Below, piece by piece: positions 1-8,597 of a DNA stretch of 64,000 nt (the first letter of the stretch is position 1; each line of letters begins with the position of its first letter). The notes under the pieces were generated by a model. It was not told the DNA's origin, ran no database searches, and worked only from the letters and a program-made list of their open reading frames with translations. The translations under genes were made by a program, and so were the position numbers. Source of the DNA: a virus; the IMG/VR virus record IMGVR_UViG_3300009400_000005, positions 1 to 64,000 of that record; one strand, written 5' to 3'.

Positions 1-284
1 GGAATCGCCGCAGCAGCCAGCTGAAACTCCTTGAACGTGCGCTCTCGTTCGCGTGGTTGCGGTACCACGCTATGAAAGAGGCGATGGCAGCGTTCGCAGA
101 GAGCGGTCAGATCAGCCGGAGCCTCGTCACCTAAACGTTCGTACGTGCGATGGTGGGCATGGAGGCGTCGCTGGCTGTTGCAGACTTGGCAGCGATGGCC
201 TGCGCGTTGAAGGGCTGCGTGCTTGCGTCGTGCCCATGCCCCGGACCTCAGGTACTTTTCGTAGTCAACGGTAGGCTCCGCCAT
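1..284 (-). CDS. HNH endonuclease, C-terminus beyond window edge
   Basis: The frame runs out of the window, so about 94 N-terminal residues are visible and no stop. It holds a compact HNH core: a CxxC at residues 32-35, a histidine pair at 44-45, and a second CxxC-H at 63-67, the usual zinc-bound beta-beta-alpha nuclease fold. The start at 284 is preferred because GGAG lies nine bases upstream; an in-frame ATG at 299 is possible. A hairpin (313-344) ends 28 bases before the start, the same geometry as before the HNH genes at 14336 and 21318. It is probably a homing-type passenger nuclease. The family is clear, the target is unknown. Confidence 0.8.
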   Translation of the reverse strand, partial: MAEPTVDYEKYLRSGAWARRKHAALQRAGHRCQVCNSQRRLHAHHRTYERLGDEAPADLTALCERCHRLFHSVVPQPRERERTFKEFQLAAAAI

Positions 285-312
285 GTCGATACGCTCCATT
301 CGTGTCGGCCAT

Positions 313-344
313 GCCCCCGGCCTGTTTACCGCAGGTGCGGGGGC
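313..344 (-). other. hairpin leader of HNH gene
   Basis: On the minus strand a 7-bp outer stem (GCCCCCG/CGGGGGC) and a 4-bp inner stem (CCTG/CAGG) enclose a 7-base loop, with small bulges between the stems. It ends 28 bases before the start at 284, and GGAG lies at the same place in the 28-base spacer as in the leader at 14279. Sequence similarity to the other two leaders is weak; the architecture is what matches. Confidence 0.5.
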
Positions 345-378
345 GCTTCTATGTACTCCCAATTCTAGACGAAGCGGG

Positions 379-504
379 CTACTCCCTGATCGTCTGAGCG
401 AGCGCCGTTTCAACCGCAGCCAACGCCGCTGCCGGATCGAACAGCTCCGGATACGAGCGCCGAAGTCGACGCAAGCACACGAACATCAGCAGCGGCCGAA
501 TCAC
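379..504 (-). CDS. small protein, 41 aa, unknown
   Basis: A GTG start overlaps the TGA stop of the preceding membrane-protein gene (GTGA), implying translational coupling. The product has a short hydrophobic N-terminus, an arginine-rich stretch (residues 12-16) and an amphipathic alanine-rich C-terminus. No family was recognised. Its place behind a holin candidate would suit a lysis accessory protein, but only position supports that. Confidence 0.45.
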   Translation of the reverse strand: MIRPLLMFVCLRRLRRSYPELFDPAAALAAVETALAQTIRE

Positions 505-728
505 GCGACCGGAGGACCCGAGACCGAACCGGCGTGGATCTTCGCGGCCTGAACGCGCCCATGAAACAACGCGTGGGCGAGCGCGAGGATGACCGGAACG
601 AAAGCAGCAGCTAGGCCCGTGACGAGCTTCGCTGTGCTGTCCGTGATGAATCCCTGCGTGAGCGCAAGAGCGACGACCGTAGCGACGAGAGCGAGGATGT
701 ACGCGGTAGTGAGAGACGGTGTAGGCAT
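501..728 (-). CDS. holin candidate, two membrane segments
   Basis: This 75-residue protein has two hydrophobic helices, roughly residues 8-27 and 36-55, separated by a short polar turn, and a small basic C-terminus. Size and topology fit a class II holin, which would permeabilise the inner membrane for lysis. AGGAGA eight bases upstream supports the start at 728. It follows the cysteine-peptidase gene by 20 bases. No sequence family was recognised, so the holin call rests on topology and on the neighbouring peptidase. Confidence 0.55.
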   Translation of the reverse strand: MPTPSLTTAYILALVATVVALALTQGFITDSTAKLVTGLAAAFVPVILALAHALFHGRVQAAKIHAGSVSGPPVA

Positions 729-748
729 TGCGGTTCTCCTAGGTAGGG

Positions 749-1537
749 TTAGGCGCCGAGCGATTTCAGATCGGCGTTCAACTGGTCGACGTTCAAACCC
801 TCGGGGGACATGCCGCCGGTCAGAATCTCCGGCATCAGAATTGCCCACGCTTCGTCGGTCAGCTTCTCGAGGAAGGGTTCGGACACGTCCTGATCGCGCC
901 CCCACGTCTCGACCTTCGGCCACTGCCGGCGCGCGTCCAAGAGGATTGCGTGACCGCCCTCGATCGGACTGCCCGGCACGACCTTCCACACTTGCCGCTG
1001 GTTGAACTGGCTCATCGCCGACGCGGGAAACTGGATGCCGAGGCCAACGCCAACGTCGAGCTGCCATAGCGCTTGGAAGAACGCGCGATGGTTGCTCGCC
1101 GGGATCGACACGAACGCGCCGAGCTTATGCCGCACGCCGTCCGCGTCCTGAAAGCCGGTGGTCCGCCACCAGTTCAAGGCGGTCCGCATGTCGGTGCCCT
1201 GGTCGGTTGAGTCGTCGCCGATCACGTAGCCGGTGACTTCGCTGTAGGCGGCGATTGCTTCTTTGCCGGTGATCGGCGGGATTGGCTTGCCGGCCATCCC
1301 GCACGCCAGCCGGAGGGCGTTGGCGATGAACGCGAACACGCAGTCACCGGCCCCTTGAAAATTAGGGGCCACGGATGGGTCGGGCCCGTTCCCTAGAACC
1401 TGCCTGGGGAGAGGCATCTTATTCTCGTGCCCCAAATTCCATGGAACGTGAACCACACCACTCAAGTCAAGGTAGTCCTCCAGCTTCAGGTCCCGCTCGT
1501 CCTTCGTTGCTGGAAGCTTGCCTAAATGCAGTGCCAT
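749..1537 (-). CDS. papain-like cysteine peptidase candidate
   Basis: The 262-residue protein has the order expected of a papain-fold (C1-like) peptidase: Cys66 in GAGDCVFAF at the head of a helix, His196 in GGHAILL at a strand start, then a TWGRD segment (211-215) where papains carry the Asn and Trp. There is no signal peptide. AGGAGACCCG before the ATG supports the start. It lies between fibre genes and the holin candidate, so it could be a virion-associated or lytic peptidase acting on peptidoglycan cross-links or a surface protein. The fold is inferred from motifs only; the substrate is unknown. Confidence 0.55.
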   Translation of the reverse strand: MALHLGKLPATKDERDLKLEDYLDLSGVVHVPWNLGHENKMPLPRQVLGNGPDPSVAPNFQGAGDCVFAFIANALRLACGMAGKPIPPITGKEAIAAYSEVTGYVIGDDSTDQGTDMRTALNWWRTTGFQDADGVRHKLGAFVSIPASNHRAFFQALWQLDVGVGLGIQFPASAMSQFNQRQVWKVVPGSPIEGGHAILLDARRQWPKVETWGRDQDVSEPFLEKLTDEAWAILMPEILTGGMSPEGLNVDQLNADLKSLGA

Positions 1538-1589
1538 CGGGTCTCCTGTTCGCAGTTCACCCCACCGATGTTATGGCACTGACAGGCCA

Positions 1590-2291
1590 CTACATAAGCA
1601 TCGTGGACCGGCTACCGGCACCCAAGCCCGCCACGACCATCGCCTGCCCCCACGGGTTTGAACCGTAGCTCGCGCCCCCAAGACTCGGACCAATCCGCGT
1701 GCTCGCAGTCACCAGGCCACTCACCGCCTGCTCGGTGTGCATCCAGATCCACGCCGCGTCGCCACTACCGCCCGTCCCGTCCAACGTGAACCCCGGACCC
1801 GGCAGCAGCGTCCCATACAGCGGGTCGGGGTTACCGCCCGGTTGGATGACCGCGATCACATAGTTCGATGCGGGCACGTTGATCGGCGGCAGCGCAGCCG
1901 TGTTCTCGTGGTTGTAACCGCCACCATTGAACGTGGCGTTCATGTAGTCGCCGTTGAACGTGCCGGTGAACGCCGACGGAGAAGCCACATTCCGGTAGGC
2001 AGCGAACGACACGTACTCAAGCGGTAGGCTCGTCTCGGCGTTCAACGGGAACGTGGGTGCAGTATCCCCGCCCGTGGCTTGGCGGTAGTAGAGCGCGACG
2101 TTCCCGCCGCCGTAGAAAGGATCCTGTCCTTCGAGCGTCCAGCCAGCCACCGCGGGCATCTGCCCCTGGAACACGCTCGCGTACAGGAACAGTTGGTCGC
2201 CGGCGAGGATCCCGGGCGGTGTTAGCGGGATACTGTTGGCGCTGTTGTCTTCGGTGAACGTGTACGTCGCGCCGACGAGCAGCGGAGGCAT
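1590..2291 (-). CDS. structural protein near baseplate, beta-rich
   Basis: The 233-residue protein is rich in Gly, Ala, Thr and aromatic residues with alternating hydrophobic patterns that suggest a beta-sandwich, and no membrane segment. It starts two bases after the stop of the upstream gene. In this direction it follows the tail-protein-I-like gene and another fibre-like gene, the usual place for tail-tip or fibre components. No family was named with certainty; a receptor-binding or tail-tip adhesin role is inferred from position. Confidence 0.5.
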   Translation of the reverse strand: MPPLLVGATYTFTEDNSANSIPLTPPGILAGDQLFLYASVFQGQMPAVAGWTLEGQDPFYGGGNVALYYRQATGGDTAPTFPLNAETSLPLEYVSFAAYRNVASPSAFTGTFNGDYMNATFNGGGYNHENTAALPPINVPASNYVIAVIQPGGNPDPLYGTLLPGPGFTLDGTGGSGDAAWIWMHTEQAVSGLVTASTRIGPSLGGASYGSNPWGQAMVVAGLGAGSRSTMLM

Positions 2292-2293
2292 GA

Positions 2294-3124
2294 TCAGTCG
2301 GTGTAGATGATCGTCGGGGCGACCGAGACGCCCTTGCTGTTCCCCGGTGTCGTCGCGAGAATCGCCACCTGGTCGCCGTTGTTGAGCGCAACAGGCGCCG
2401 AGGCGGGAACCTCGACATACGCGCCGATTGTCGGAGATAGGGCAGTGAGGCCGGAAACGGCCGCGAGCGTTCCGTGCGTCGCGGTGTCAGTCTGAACCTG
2501 GAAGACCGAGGCGGTGCCTCCCCGGACGCTGCACAGGTGGTCAGCGCCGTACAGTGTCGCGGTCTGGCCGGGAAGGATCTTAATCGGGAAACGAGCGACC
2601 AGCAGCGCGGTGGAGCTCGGGATGGTGTCGTCCGGCAACGTGTAGGACCGCGTGTCCGCCCACGTCTTCACGATCGAACTTGACGGCGACGTGGGCGTGG
2701 GCGGCACTGTCTGCGTCAACGCGACGATGTTGGTTCCGTCGAACTGGCAGTTGCCGACCAGTCTTGCCGCGTGAACGCTGCCGGGGGCGCTGGCGCCGTG
2801 AGCGACGGTCGCCAATCCGAACGTGCGGTTCGTGGCATCCGCGTTGCTGACGTAGCTGTTCGCTGTCGCGGCGGTCGCGTAAATGTCGTATTCGCCGGCG
2901 GTGCCGGAGACCGGGACGCTTGCCGGACTCGTGATCCACCGGTACAGGCCGGTGATCGAAATTGATGCTTGCGCATCCCCGGGCCCGGCGGGGACGGTGA
3001 TCGTATGCCCGCTGTAGGTCAACTGGAATTGGATGGCGCCGCCCGACAGCATCTCCTGCACCGCTTGAAAGAACCATGCGCCAACCGGTACGTCGTATGC
3101 GAGCCCTCGAGTGTCCTCGCTCAT
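2294..3124 (-). CDS. tail fibre or tip protein
   Basis: A 276-residue protein with an N-terminal region of about 150 residues resembling short phage fibre modules (YRWITSP, repeated small and polar residues) and a C-terminal beta-rich region. AAGGTG upstream of the ATG supports the start at 3124. It lies directly downstream of the tail-protein-I-like gene, the standard slot for fibres in contractile-tail phages. Receptor binding is inferred, not shown. Confidence 0.55.
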   Translation of the reverse strand: MSEDTRGLAYDVPVGAWFFQAVQEMLSGGAIQFQLTYSGHTITVPAGPGDAQASISITGLYRWITSPASVPVSGTAGEYDIYATAATANSYVSNADATNRTFGLATVAHGASAPGSVHAARLVGNCQFDGTNIVALTQTVPPTPTSPSSSIVKTWADTRSYTLPDDTIPSSTALLVARFPIKILPGQTATLYGADHLCSVRGGTASVFQVQTDTATHGTLAAVSGLTALSPTIGAYVEVPASAPVALNNGDQVAILATTPGNSKGVSVAPTIIYTD

Positions 3125-3133
3125 GGTGTCACC

Positions 3134-3688
3134 TTAGATCACGTCGCCGACCTTGGAGATACCGACAATCCAATGGCCCTGATAGACAAGATTGAGCTGA
3201 TAGTTCGCGGGGGTGATCTGCCGCCAAAACAACAGGACCAGCCCACCCACATACGTCGATGGCTCGTACGGCAGCGTCAGTGTCATTATGCCGGGCGCGG
3301 GGACGCCTTCCTGGTGTGACCATGCGTCCGTACCCAGGATGGCTGACATGTCGGCTTCCCAGTCGACGGCGCGCATCACGAACCGCCTGAGCAGGGCGGC
3401 GCGAATCGTTTGCTGACGGATGCTGATGTTGACGGTCGGTTCGACGGGAAGGCCGAGCACGGCCTCCCAGATCCCGAGCATGTGAAACTCATCGTCGGCG
3501 AGCAACGGGACGAGGCCGTTCTGGACGGCAACGAGGAACGCCTGGACGCGATCGAACTCGTTCGCGAGCACTTGCACGATCCGGGTCAGCGTCGGCTCCC
3601 CCAAAAAGTAGGCTGGCAAGCTGTCGAAAATGCGGGCGGCGGTCGGGGTCAGGTTCTCGCTGATCGCCAAAGGCTCACTGATGCTCAT
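3134..3688 (-). CDS. baseplate wedge protein, tail protein I-like
   Basis: The 184-residue protein is helical in its first half (TAARIFDSLPAYF, then VQVLANEFDRVQAFL), a pattern typical of the gpI/YmfQ group that links baseplate J to the fibres. The order baseplate J, this gene, then fibre genes is the P2/Mu-type arrangement. Its start overlaps the baseplate J stop by four bases. It most likely sits at the outer baseplate edge. Assignment rests on size, composition and synteny. Confidence 0.65.
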   Translation of the reverse strand: MSISEPLAISENLTPTAARIFDSLPAYFLGEPTLTRIVQVLANEFDRVQAFLVAVQNGLVPLLADDEFHMLGIWEAVLGLPVEPTVNISIRQQTIRAALLRRFVMRAVDWEADMSAILGTDAWSHQEGVPAPGIMTLTLPYEPSTYVGGLVLLFWRQITPANYQLNLVYQGHWIVGISKVGDVI

Positions 3689-5100
3689 GAGAGGAGCACC
3701 GTGTTCAACACCGGCTGATCCGCCGTACCGACCGTCAGGTCCGTGCTCACAGCCGGCGCTGAGACCGCGTCTCCGGCCGCGTGCGCGTACGTCAACCCCG
3801 ACCCGATGGTCAGGTGCGTCTGATCCGCCGGCGCCGCAGACAGCGTCCTAGTGTCCGATGCCGATCCGGTGATCGCGACCGACTCGCCCGACGTGAACCC
3901 GTCACTGTTCGCGACCACCAGCGACGTCGCCCCGATGATCGCTGGCGCGGTCAACGTCGTTGAGAGCCACAACGTCAGCGCTGTCAGGTTCGCTACCCCT
4001 TCGACGTCCATGATTGCCGCCGCGACCTTGTAGTAGATGGGGTCCTCCCCGGCCGCCAAGCTCGTGACATACGCTTGGATGGCGGCGGTGATCGTCGCCC
4101 GCAACGCCTGCGTGCCACCGGTGCCGTCATAGCTGAACCCCGGCTCGAACGCCACCGACGCCGCGACGTTCACGCCCGCTGCGACCGGTGTTGCGATCGT
4201 CACGAAATGTCCGATCGGTGCGACCCCCGCGCCGATACCTGGCGTCGGATCGTACTTGGCTTGCAACGCCGTCACGAACGCCGGCGACGTGAACGGATTA
4301 TTGTTCACATCAGTGATGAGATTCCGGACCGTCGTCGGCCCTGCCCAGCACGGTTGGACGGTCACGAACCCGACACTCGGCTCCGCGAGCAGCCACCGCT
4401 CATAGTCGCTGATCGTGCCCGACCCCTCTGAGCCCGCCAATGCCTGCCCCACCCGGACCTGCAACTGATCATCGGACTCCACGTCAGCCCCGCCGGCCGT
4501 CGGAGCCGTGTTCGTCAGCGACGCCACGCCGGCCGTGATCGAGAGCACGAGCGTGATCGTGTTCGCCAGCACGTTCCCCGCCGCGCCCGGCTCGTCCGCC
4601 ACCACGTTCAGTGTCGCGACGCCCTGCGCGACCGTCCCCCCCGCCGGAATGCCGAGGCTGCTGTCGATGACCGCGCCGTTGATGCTGGTGAACACTTGCG
4701 GGTCGCTGTCGGGTTCCGTCGCCTCGGTCGATACTTTCGTGCCGGCGTTCAGGATGGTGCCGGCATCGCCGGTGAACGTCACCTGCCCGGTCGCGGCGGC
4801 CTGGTCTTTGCGGGCGAGCTTGACCGCTTCGGCCCACGAATCCAGGTAGGGGCCCTGCGCGAGGGTGGGGATGCCGGTGCGCGGTACTTCGTTCGCGGCG
4901 AAATCCCACAGGCGGTCCAGTTCGATGCTGGCCGCGACGAACATGTCGTTAGCGATCGAACCGGCGGTGAGGTCGAGTAGCTGCGGGTCGGTGGGCGCGA
5001 GCCCGGCGTTCGCGTCAGTTATCAGGCGGCCGAGAATTGACTCTAAGGCTTCAATTATTAGGGGCGGAAATTGCTGCTGAAGGTAGTCGACGCTGCTCAT
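3685..5100 (-). CDS. baseplate J-like protein
   Basis: The 471-residue protein has the gpJ/Mu gp47 pattern: a helical N-terminal quarter, a central Gly/Thr-rich beta region around residues 100-200 where FTGDAGTILNAGTKV and VGTxAN-type repeats occur, a segment with ADVESDDQLQVRVGQAL, and a C-terminal part including a short beta-hairpin region. In contractile tails this protein builds the baseplate wedge ring that triggers sheath contraction. It overlaps both neighbours by four bases and lies between the gp25-like and tail-protein-I-like genes, as in P2-like baseplate operons. Confidence 0.85.
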   Translation of the reverse strand: MSSVDYLQQQFPPLIIEALESILGRLITDANAGLAPTDPQLLDLTAGSIANDMFVAASIELDRLWDFAANEVPRTGIPTLAQGPYLDSWAEAVKLARKDQAAATGQVTFTGDAGTILNAGTKVSTEATEPDSDPQVFTSINGAVIDSSLGIPAGGTVAQGVATLNVVADEPGAAGNVLANTITLVLSITAGVASLTNTAPTAGGADVESDDQLQVRVGQALAGSEGSGTISDYERWLLAEPSVGFVTVQPCWAGPTTVRNLITDVNNNPFTSPAFVTALQAKYDPTPGIGAGVAPIGHFVTIATPVAAGVNVAASVAFEPGFSYDGTGGTQALRATITAAIQAYVTSLAAGEDPIYYKVAAAIMDVEGVANLTALTLWLSTTLTAPAIIGATSLVVANSDGFTSGESVAITGSASDTRTLSAAPADQTHLTIGSGLTYAHAAGDAVSAPAVSTDLTVGTADQPVLNTVLLS

Positions 5101-5681
5101 AGGTCAACATCTCCCTGCGCCGGCGACGGTGATGTCAACGGGTACCGGACGACTGAGAACGAGTCGACGTCATCGCCTTGTACGACGACCGTGAAACTTA
5201 CGAACGCGGCATCATCCGGAACGCCGCTGATCGACCCGTCGTCGTACTGGATCGCGAAATCGGTGATGTCGCTGATCCGAGGATGGAGTTTCATCGCGTC
5301 GCGCACCGAATCCTCCAGACCGGCGATCGTGGACGCCTCAAACGTCGACCCGTCAATCAGCTCGTACGCGCCATCCAATCCGAAGTCGTTCGCTTTGTGT
5401 ACGGGCGCGGCTCCGCGATCTGTCGCGAGACACTTCCTCTCCCAAGCTTTGAGCGTGTCGACGCCGTACGTCATGAGCACCCCGCCGTTCGCGCCCGGGA
5501 TCAGACGCCCCTGCGTGAAATCGAACGCGTAGGACCGGCCCAGCGGTGTCGGTTCGGGCAGTTGCGGCTCGAGGACGACGGGGTCGGCGAGCATCTCCTG
5601 CAATGTCATCTCAGACGCGGGATCGGGCGGATCGCTGACGGTCGGAGTGAGCTGCGGCGTGTTCGGGGTTGAGGTGCTCAT
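5097..5681 (-). CDS. gp25/DUF2634-like baseplate wedge protein
   Basis: Residues about 50-190 form the core of a gp25-like lysozyme-fold wedge protein: YAFDFTQGRL, a helical segment with DTLKAWERKCL, then RISDITDFAIQYDDG and a terminal beta strand. The first 45 residues are proline-rich and probably disordered. The lysozyme fold in this family is structural, not catalytic. The position directly upstream of baseplate J is conserved in contractile-tail systems. Starts and stops overlap the neighbours. Confidence 0.7.
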   Translation of the reverse strand: MSTSTPNTPQLTPTVSDPPDPASEMTLQEMLADPVVLEPQLPEPTPLGRSYAFDFTQGRLIPGANGGVLMTYGVDTLKAWERKCLATDRGAAPVHKANDFGLDGAYELIDGSTFEASTIAGLEDSVRDAMKLHPRISDITDFAIQYDDGSISGVPDDAAFVSFTVVVQGDDVDSFSVVRYPLTSPSPAQGDVDL

Positions 5682-6100
5682 CAGTCGGTTTCGATGCTGT
5701 TCAGATCCTCAGCGAGCGCGTCGTCGAGGAACCGCCACGCGCGTAGTGGCGTGTCAGATTCCACGTCGATGGCGATGTAGTCATCCTCGGCGATCTCCAC
5801 AAGAATCAGGTTATCCTTCGTGGTGAGGCCGTACTGCACGTCGTACTGGCTGACCCACTGTCCGAACGTCACATTGTGGTCACCGACGTTGATGTTCGGA
5901 TAGCCGTGCACGTCGGCGGTGAACGTGCGGTACGGGGCGGTGCCCGAGATGCTGGTGAGGGTGGCGCGCAGAATGTCACGGCCGCGTTTAGCGATGTGCT
6001 TCGTAACTACCGGTTGCATGCCGCGTACCATCGCGCGCGCAGCTTCGCGGCGGGTACCTTCCGTGGTTCTACCAACTGCGCGTTCCGGGGTGGCGGCCAT
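5681..6100 (-). CDS. baseplate-region protein, unknown
   Basis: A 139-residue protein with a basic helical N-terminus (residues 1-45) and a beta-rich core (FTADVHGYPNINVGD, then LILVEIAEDDYIAIDV) that could be a small OB-fold like those of spike or hub-associated proteins. It sits between the hub-like gene and the gp25-like gene, where baseplate protein V or a spike is usually encoded. The OB-fold idea is an inference from strand pattern only. Confidence 0.5.
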   Translation of the reverse strand: MAATPERAVGRTTEGTRREAARAMVRGMQPVVTKHIAKRGRDILRATLTSISGTAPYRTFTADVHGYPNINVGDHNVTFGQWVSQYDVQYGLTTKDNLILVEIAEDDYIAIDVESDTPLRAWRFLDDALAEDLNSIETD

Positions 6101-7251
6101 CAGACGACCGCCGGCGGGGCCACGGGAGCGGGTATGCCGCCGCTGCCGATGACGACGGGCGGGCCGACCGGTCCGGGCAGCCCGCCGCCGCCAGTGGGCA
6201 CCCCGCCACCGCTAGGTGCGGCTATCGCAAGCGCCGGGACTGCCGGGGCGACGGCAGGCAGGATCGTCAGATCCACGGTGGCGGTGTCGTCAGCCCACGA
6301 TGCCAACTCAATGTAGGCACGGCGGGTCAGGGAAATGTCCTCGTCGTGCACCTCGACGGGGAAGTTGCGTTGCGAATAGCAGTACACGGCGACGAATCGC
6401 ACGTACACGCCGTGGCGGCGGACTACCAGCACGCGTTCGCCGACGAGGTCTTCCGCGAGGCCGCCGTTGCGAGCGATCGCGAACGCGCCGGTCTCCTGAT
6501 CGAAGTTCACGCCATGCCATCCACACGTCGCTGCCTGCACCGTCGGCGGGAGATTGCGCGGGACGCTACCCAAGCTCAGGACGCGCTGGGAGAGCTCCCA
6601 CGGCAGCCGGCCGTTGTACATGTCGTCGACGTTCGCCGGGGCGCTCCATGGATCGAACGTGGTGCCGTAGAGCGCAATGTCGGTCGCTGGCATCGCGGCG
6701 AGCACGCTCGGGGGATTGCCGGTCGACGAGTAGGCGGCAGCGACACCGACCACGGTTCCCGTCGTCCCGTATTCGCCGGAGTAGGGCGTGCCGCCGTCGA
6801 TCACGTCCACGGGCGTGGACGACGGCGTTCCACCGTCCACCGTCGTCGTGTACGTCGAGGTCGGGGTGCCGCCGTCCAGCAGACCGCCAACAACATTCGC
6901 TACTTCGCTCACCGCGACGGCGTTGGGGTTCCCGCCGACCCACACCCCGAGGCGATACCCGCCCGCCGCGAGGGTGACGTTCGACAGGTCCGGCGGCGGC
7001 AGCGTCACCCACGCGTCCGGGCTGCTGCCGGGCACGGCGATCTCGTCGCCTACCTGGACGAGTGCGCCGGAGTCGTTGTAGATCACGCCGCGCAACAATG
7101 CGGTTCCCGCGCCGATCCCGTCGACGTTGATTCCCCACGACGCGAACGCCTGCGCCACCAAGAGTGTCTGATCGGCGATGAAGTAGATCGCGTTGGGCTG
7201 CAATGCTGCGGAGCCGACGGTCCCGACCCGAATGTTGCCGACCAGTGCCAT
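6100..7251 (-). CDS. baseplate hub-region protein, 383 aa
   Basis: The start at 7251 shares its A with the TGA of the previous gene (TGATG). Residues 1-130 are beta-rich. A middle section repeats DGGTP four times (about residues 133-165). Residues about 240-345 contain CGWHGVNFD, GERVLVVRRHGVYVRF and DISLTRRAYIELA, a pattern that weakly recalls a double-psi beta-barrel (RlpA-like) domain. The last 40 residues are Gly/Pro-rich. Position between hub and baseplate genes indicates a tail-tip structural protein, possibly with a wall-binding or wall-cleaving domain; the latter is tentative. Confidence 0.5.
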   Translation of the reverse strand: MALVGNIRVGTVGSAALQPNAIYFIADQTLLVAQAFASWGINVDGIGAGTALLRGVIYNDSGALVQVGDEIAVPGSSPDAWVTLPPPDLSNVTLAAGGYRLGVWVGGNPNAVAVSEVANVVGGLLDGGTPTSTYTTTVDGGTPSSTPVDVIDGGTPYSGEYGTTGTVVGVAAAYSSTGNPPSVLAAMPATDIALYGTTFDPWSAPANVDDMYNGRLPWELSQRVLSLGSVPRNLPPTVQAATCGWHGVNFDQETGAFAIARNGGLAEDLVGERVLVVRRHGVYVRFVAVYCYSQRNFPVEVHDEDISLTRRAYIELASWADDTATVDLTILPAVAPAVPALAIAAPSGGGVPTGGGGLPGPVGPPVVIGSGGIPAPVAPPAVV

Positions 7252-8597
7252 CAGTGATGATGGCTTCCGGAATGCACTTTGGATCTGGTGGTGACGGGAC
7301 GGGCGGACTTCGACAGGTTGTGTGACCCCGACACCGTATGCAGGCCACGTGCGCGCTTGTTCGCTGACGTGGTCGCTGACGCGTCTGACAGCCATGGATC
7401 CTTGTGCGCCCACGTCACGTCCATCACATACTGCCCGGCGCCGACTGAATGCGACACGGACTGGGCGTACACGAGATTGTGGAATTGCAGGTCGGGAATG
7501 TCGAGCATCGCAGCGGTCCCGACATCAACCCACGGAACACCCGGATGCGTCACCTCGATCGACGGTTGCGGTGCGGCCTGGCGCGCGAGAAACTGCAGGC
7601 CGTATTTCCGCAACTCGGCGGTGGTTGTCAGATCCTTCGGAGCGACAATGGATTTCTGCAGATACCCGTAGCGGGCGATCCGGTCCTGATCCTCCACCAA
7701 TGCTTGGATCGGAGGCTTGGTGTGCGAGAAGTGATAGTGCGTCTTGTGTTTCACGGGAGAGGTCGTCGTCCGCAATGTCGTCTTGACGCTATGGCCGTGG
7801 ACGAGGACAGCGGAATAGAAGTTCTTGCCGCCGAACGACGACAGGACCGCCTCCGCGATCGCCGGCCCCAACGGCAGCACATATTTCGGGGCGGTCGGCA
7901 GCACCTCCGTGACCTGCAACGCGCCGACCGGATCGTCGATGATGTACCGCCGTCCCGTGATCTTCCGGTCGGCCTGCCACGCCTTGATGATCACGTCATA
8001 TCCTGACGATGCCTTGTCCACGATCGACGGCAGATACGTGTTCGATGCCGGGATCGGCCCGATGGGACAGCCAACCTGCTTACACACGTCCAATGTGATC
8101 TGGCGTGCGGACCAGCCTCGCGGATGCTGAGCGTCCTTCCCATAGCGCCAATCGCGTTTTGACTTGATGATCGTCGCGATATAGACCGTCTCGAGATTCA
8201 GGTTCACGGTCCCGGCGACCACCGACTCCTGCGGGTTTGAGACCGCCATTCGAAGCAGCCCGAACCACGGGCCCTGCGGCCCCGACAGCGACACGTCAAT
8301 ACCGATCTGATCCGCCTGCGCGATGATCTCCGCCTCCTGCAACCCCAACGGGCGATAGAAATCCACGGTCCCCGTCCGCGGGCTCGCGCCCGTCCGCTGC
8401 CAGTTGAACTGATCCATCAACGGATCCAAGATCAGGTTCGGGCGATCCTTGCGGTACGCGGTCGCGCGAAACGTCTCCTTGTCGAAAATGTGGGAGACGC
8501 TTCGCGGCTGCCAATAGTTCTGCGCCGTCGTTGGCGGGAACGGCGCGGCCTGCTTCTTAGCTCGCGTCGACCCCGCCTGAGATGCACGCCCCGTCAT
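7251..8597 (-). CDS. baseplate hub protein, gpD/XkdQ-like
   Basis: The 448-residue protein resembles phage late-control D or XkdQ-type hub proteins: an N-terminal beta barrel (residues about 30-140), a central helical insertion with WSARQITLDVCKQVG, and a C-terminal barrel (TTTAELRKYGLQFLARQ, then VTHPGVPWVDVGTAAML). These proteins form the central baseplate ring that holds the spike. It follows the LysM protein, the order seen in PBSX-like tails (XkdP then XkdQ). The last 40 residues are Ser/His-rich. Confidence 0.7.
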   Translation of the reverse strand: MTGRASQAGSTRAKKQAAPFPPTTAQNYWQPRSVSHIFDKETFRATAYRKDRPNLILDPLMDQFNWQRTGASPRTGTVDFYRPLGLQEAEIIAQADQIGIDVSLSGPQGPWFGLLRMAVSNPQESVVAGTVNLNLETVYIATIIKSKRDWRYGKDAQHPRGWSARQITLDVCKQVGCPIGPIPASNTYLPSIVDKASSGYDVIIKAWQADRKITGRRYIIDDPVGALQVTEVLPTAPKYVLPLGPAIAEAVLSSFGGKNFYSAVLVHGHSVKTTLRTTTSPVKHKTHYHFSHTKPPIQALVEDQDRIARYGYLQKSIVAPKDLTTTAELRKYGLQFLARQAAPQPSIEVTHPGVPWVDVGTAAMLDIPDLQFHNLVYAQSVSHSVGAGQYVMDVTWAHKDPWLSDASATTSANKRARGLHTVSGSHNLSKSARPVTTRSKVHSGSHHH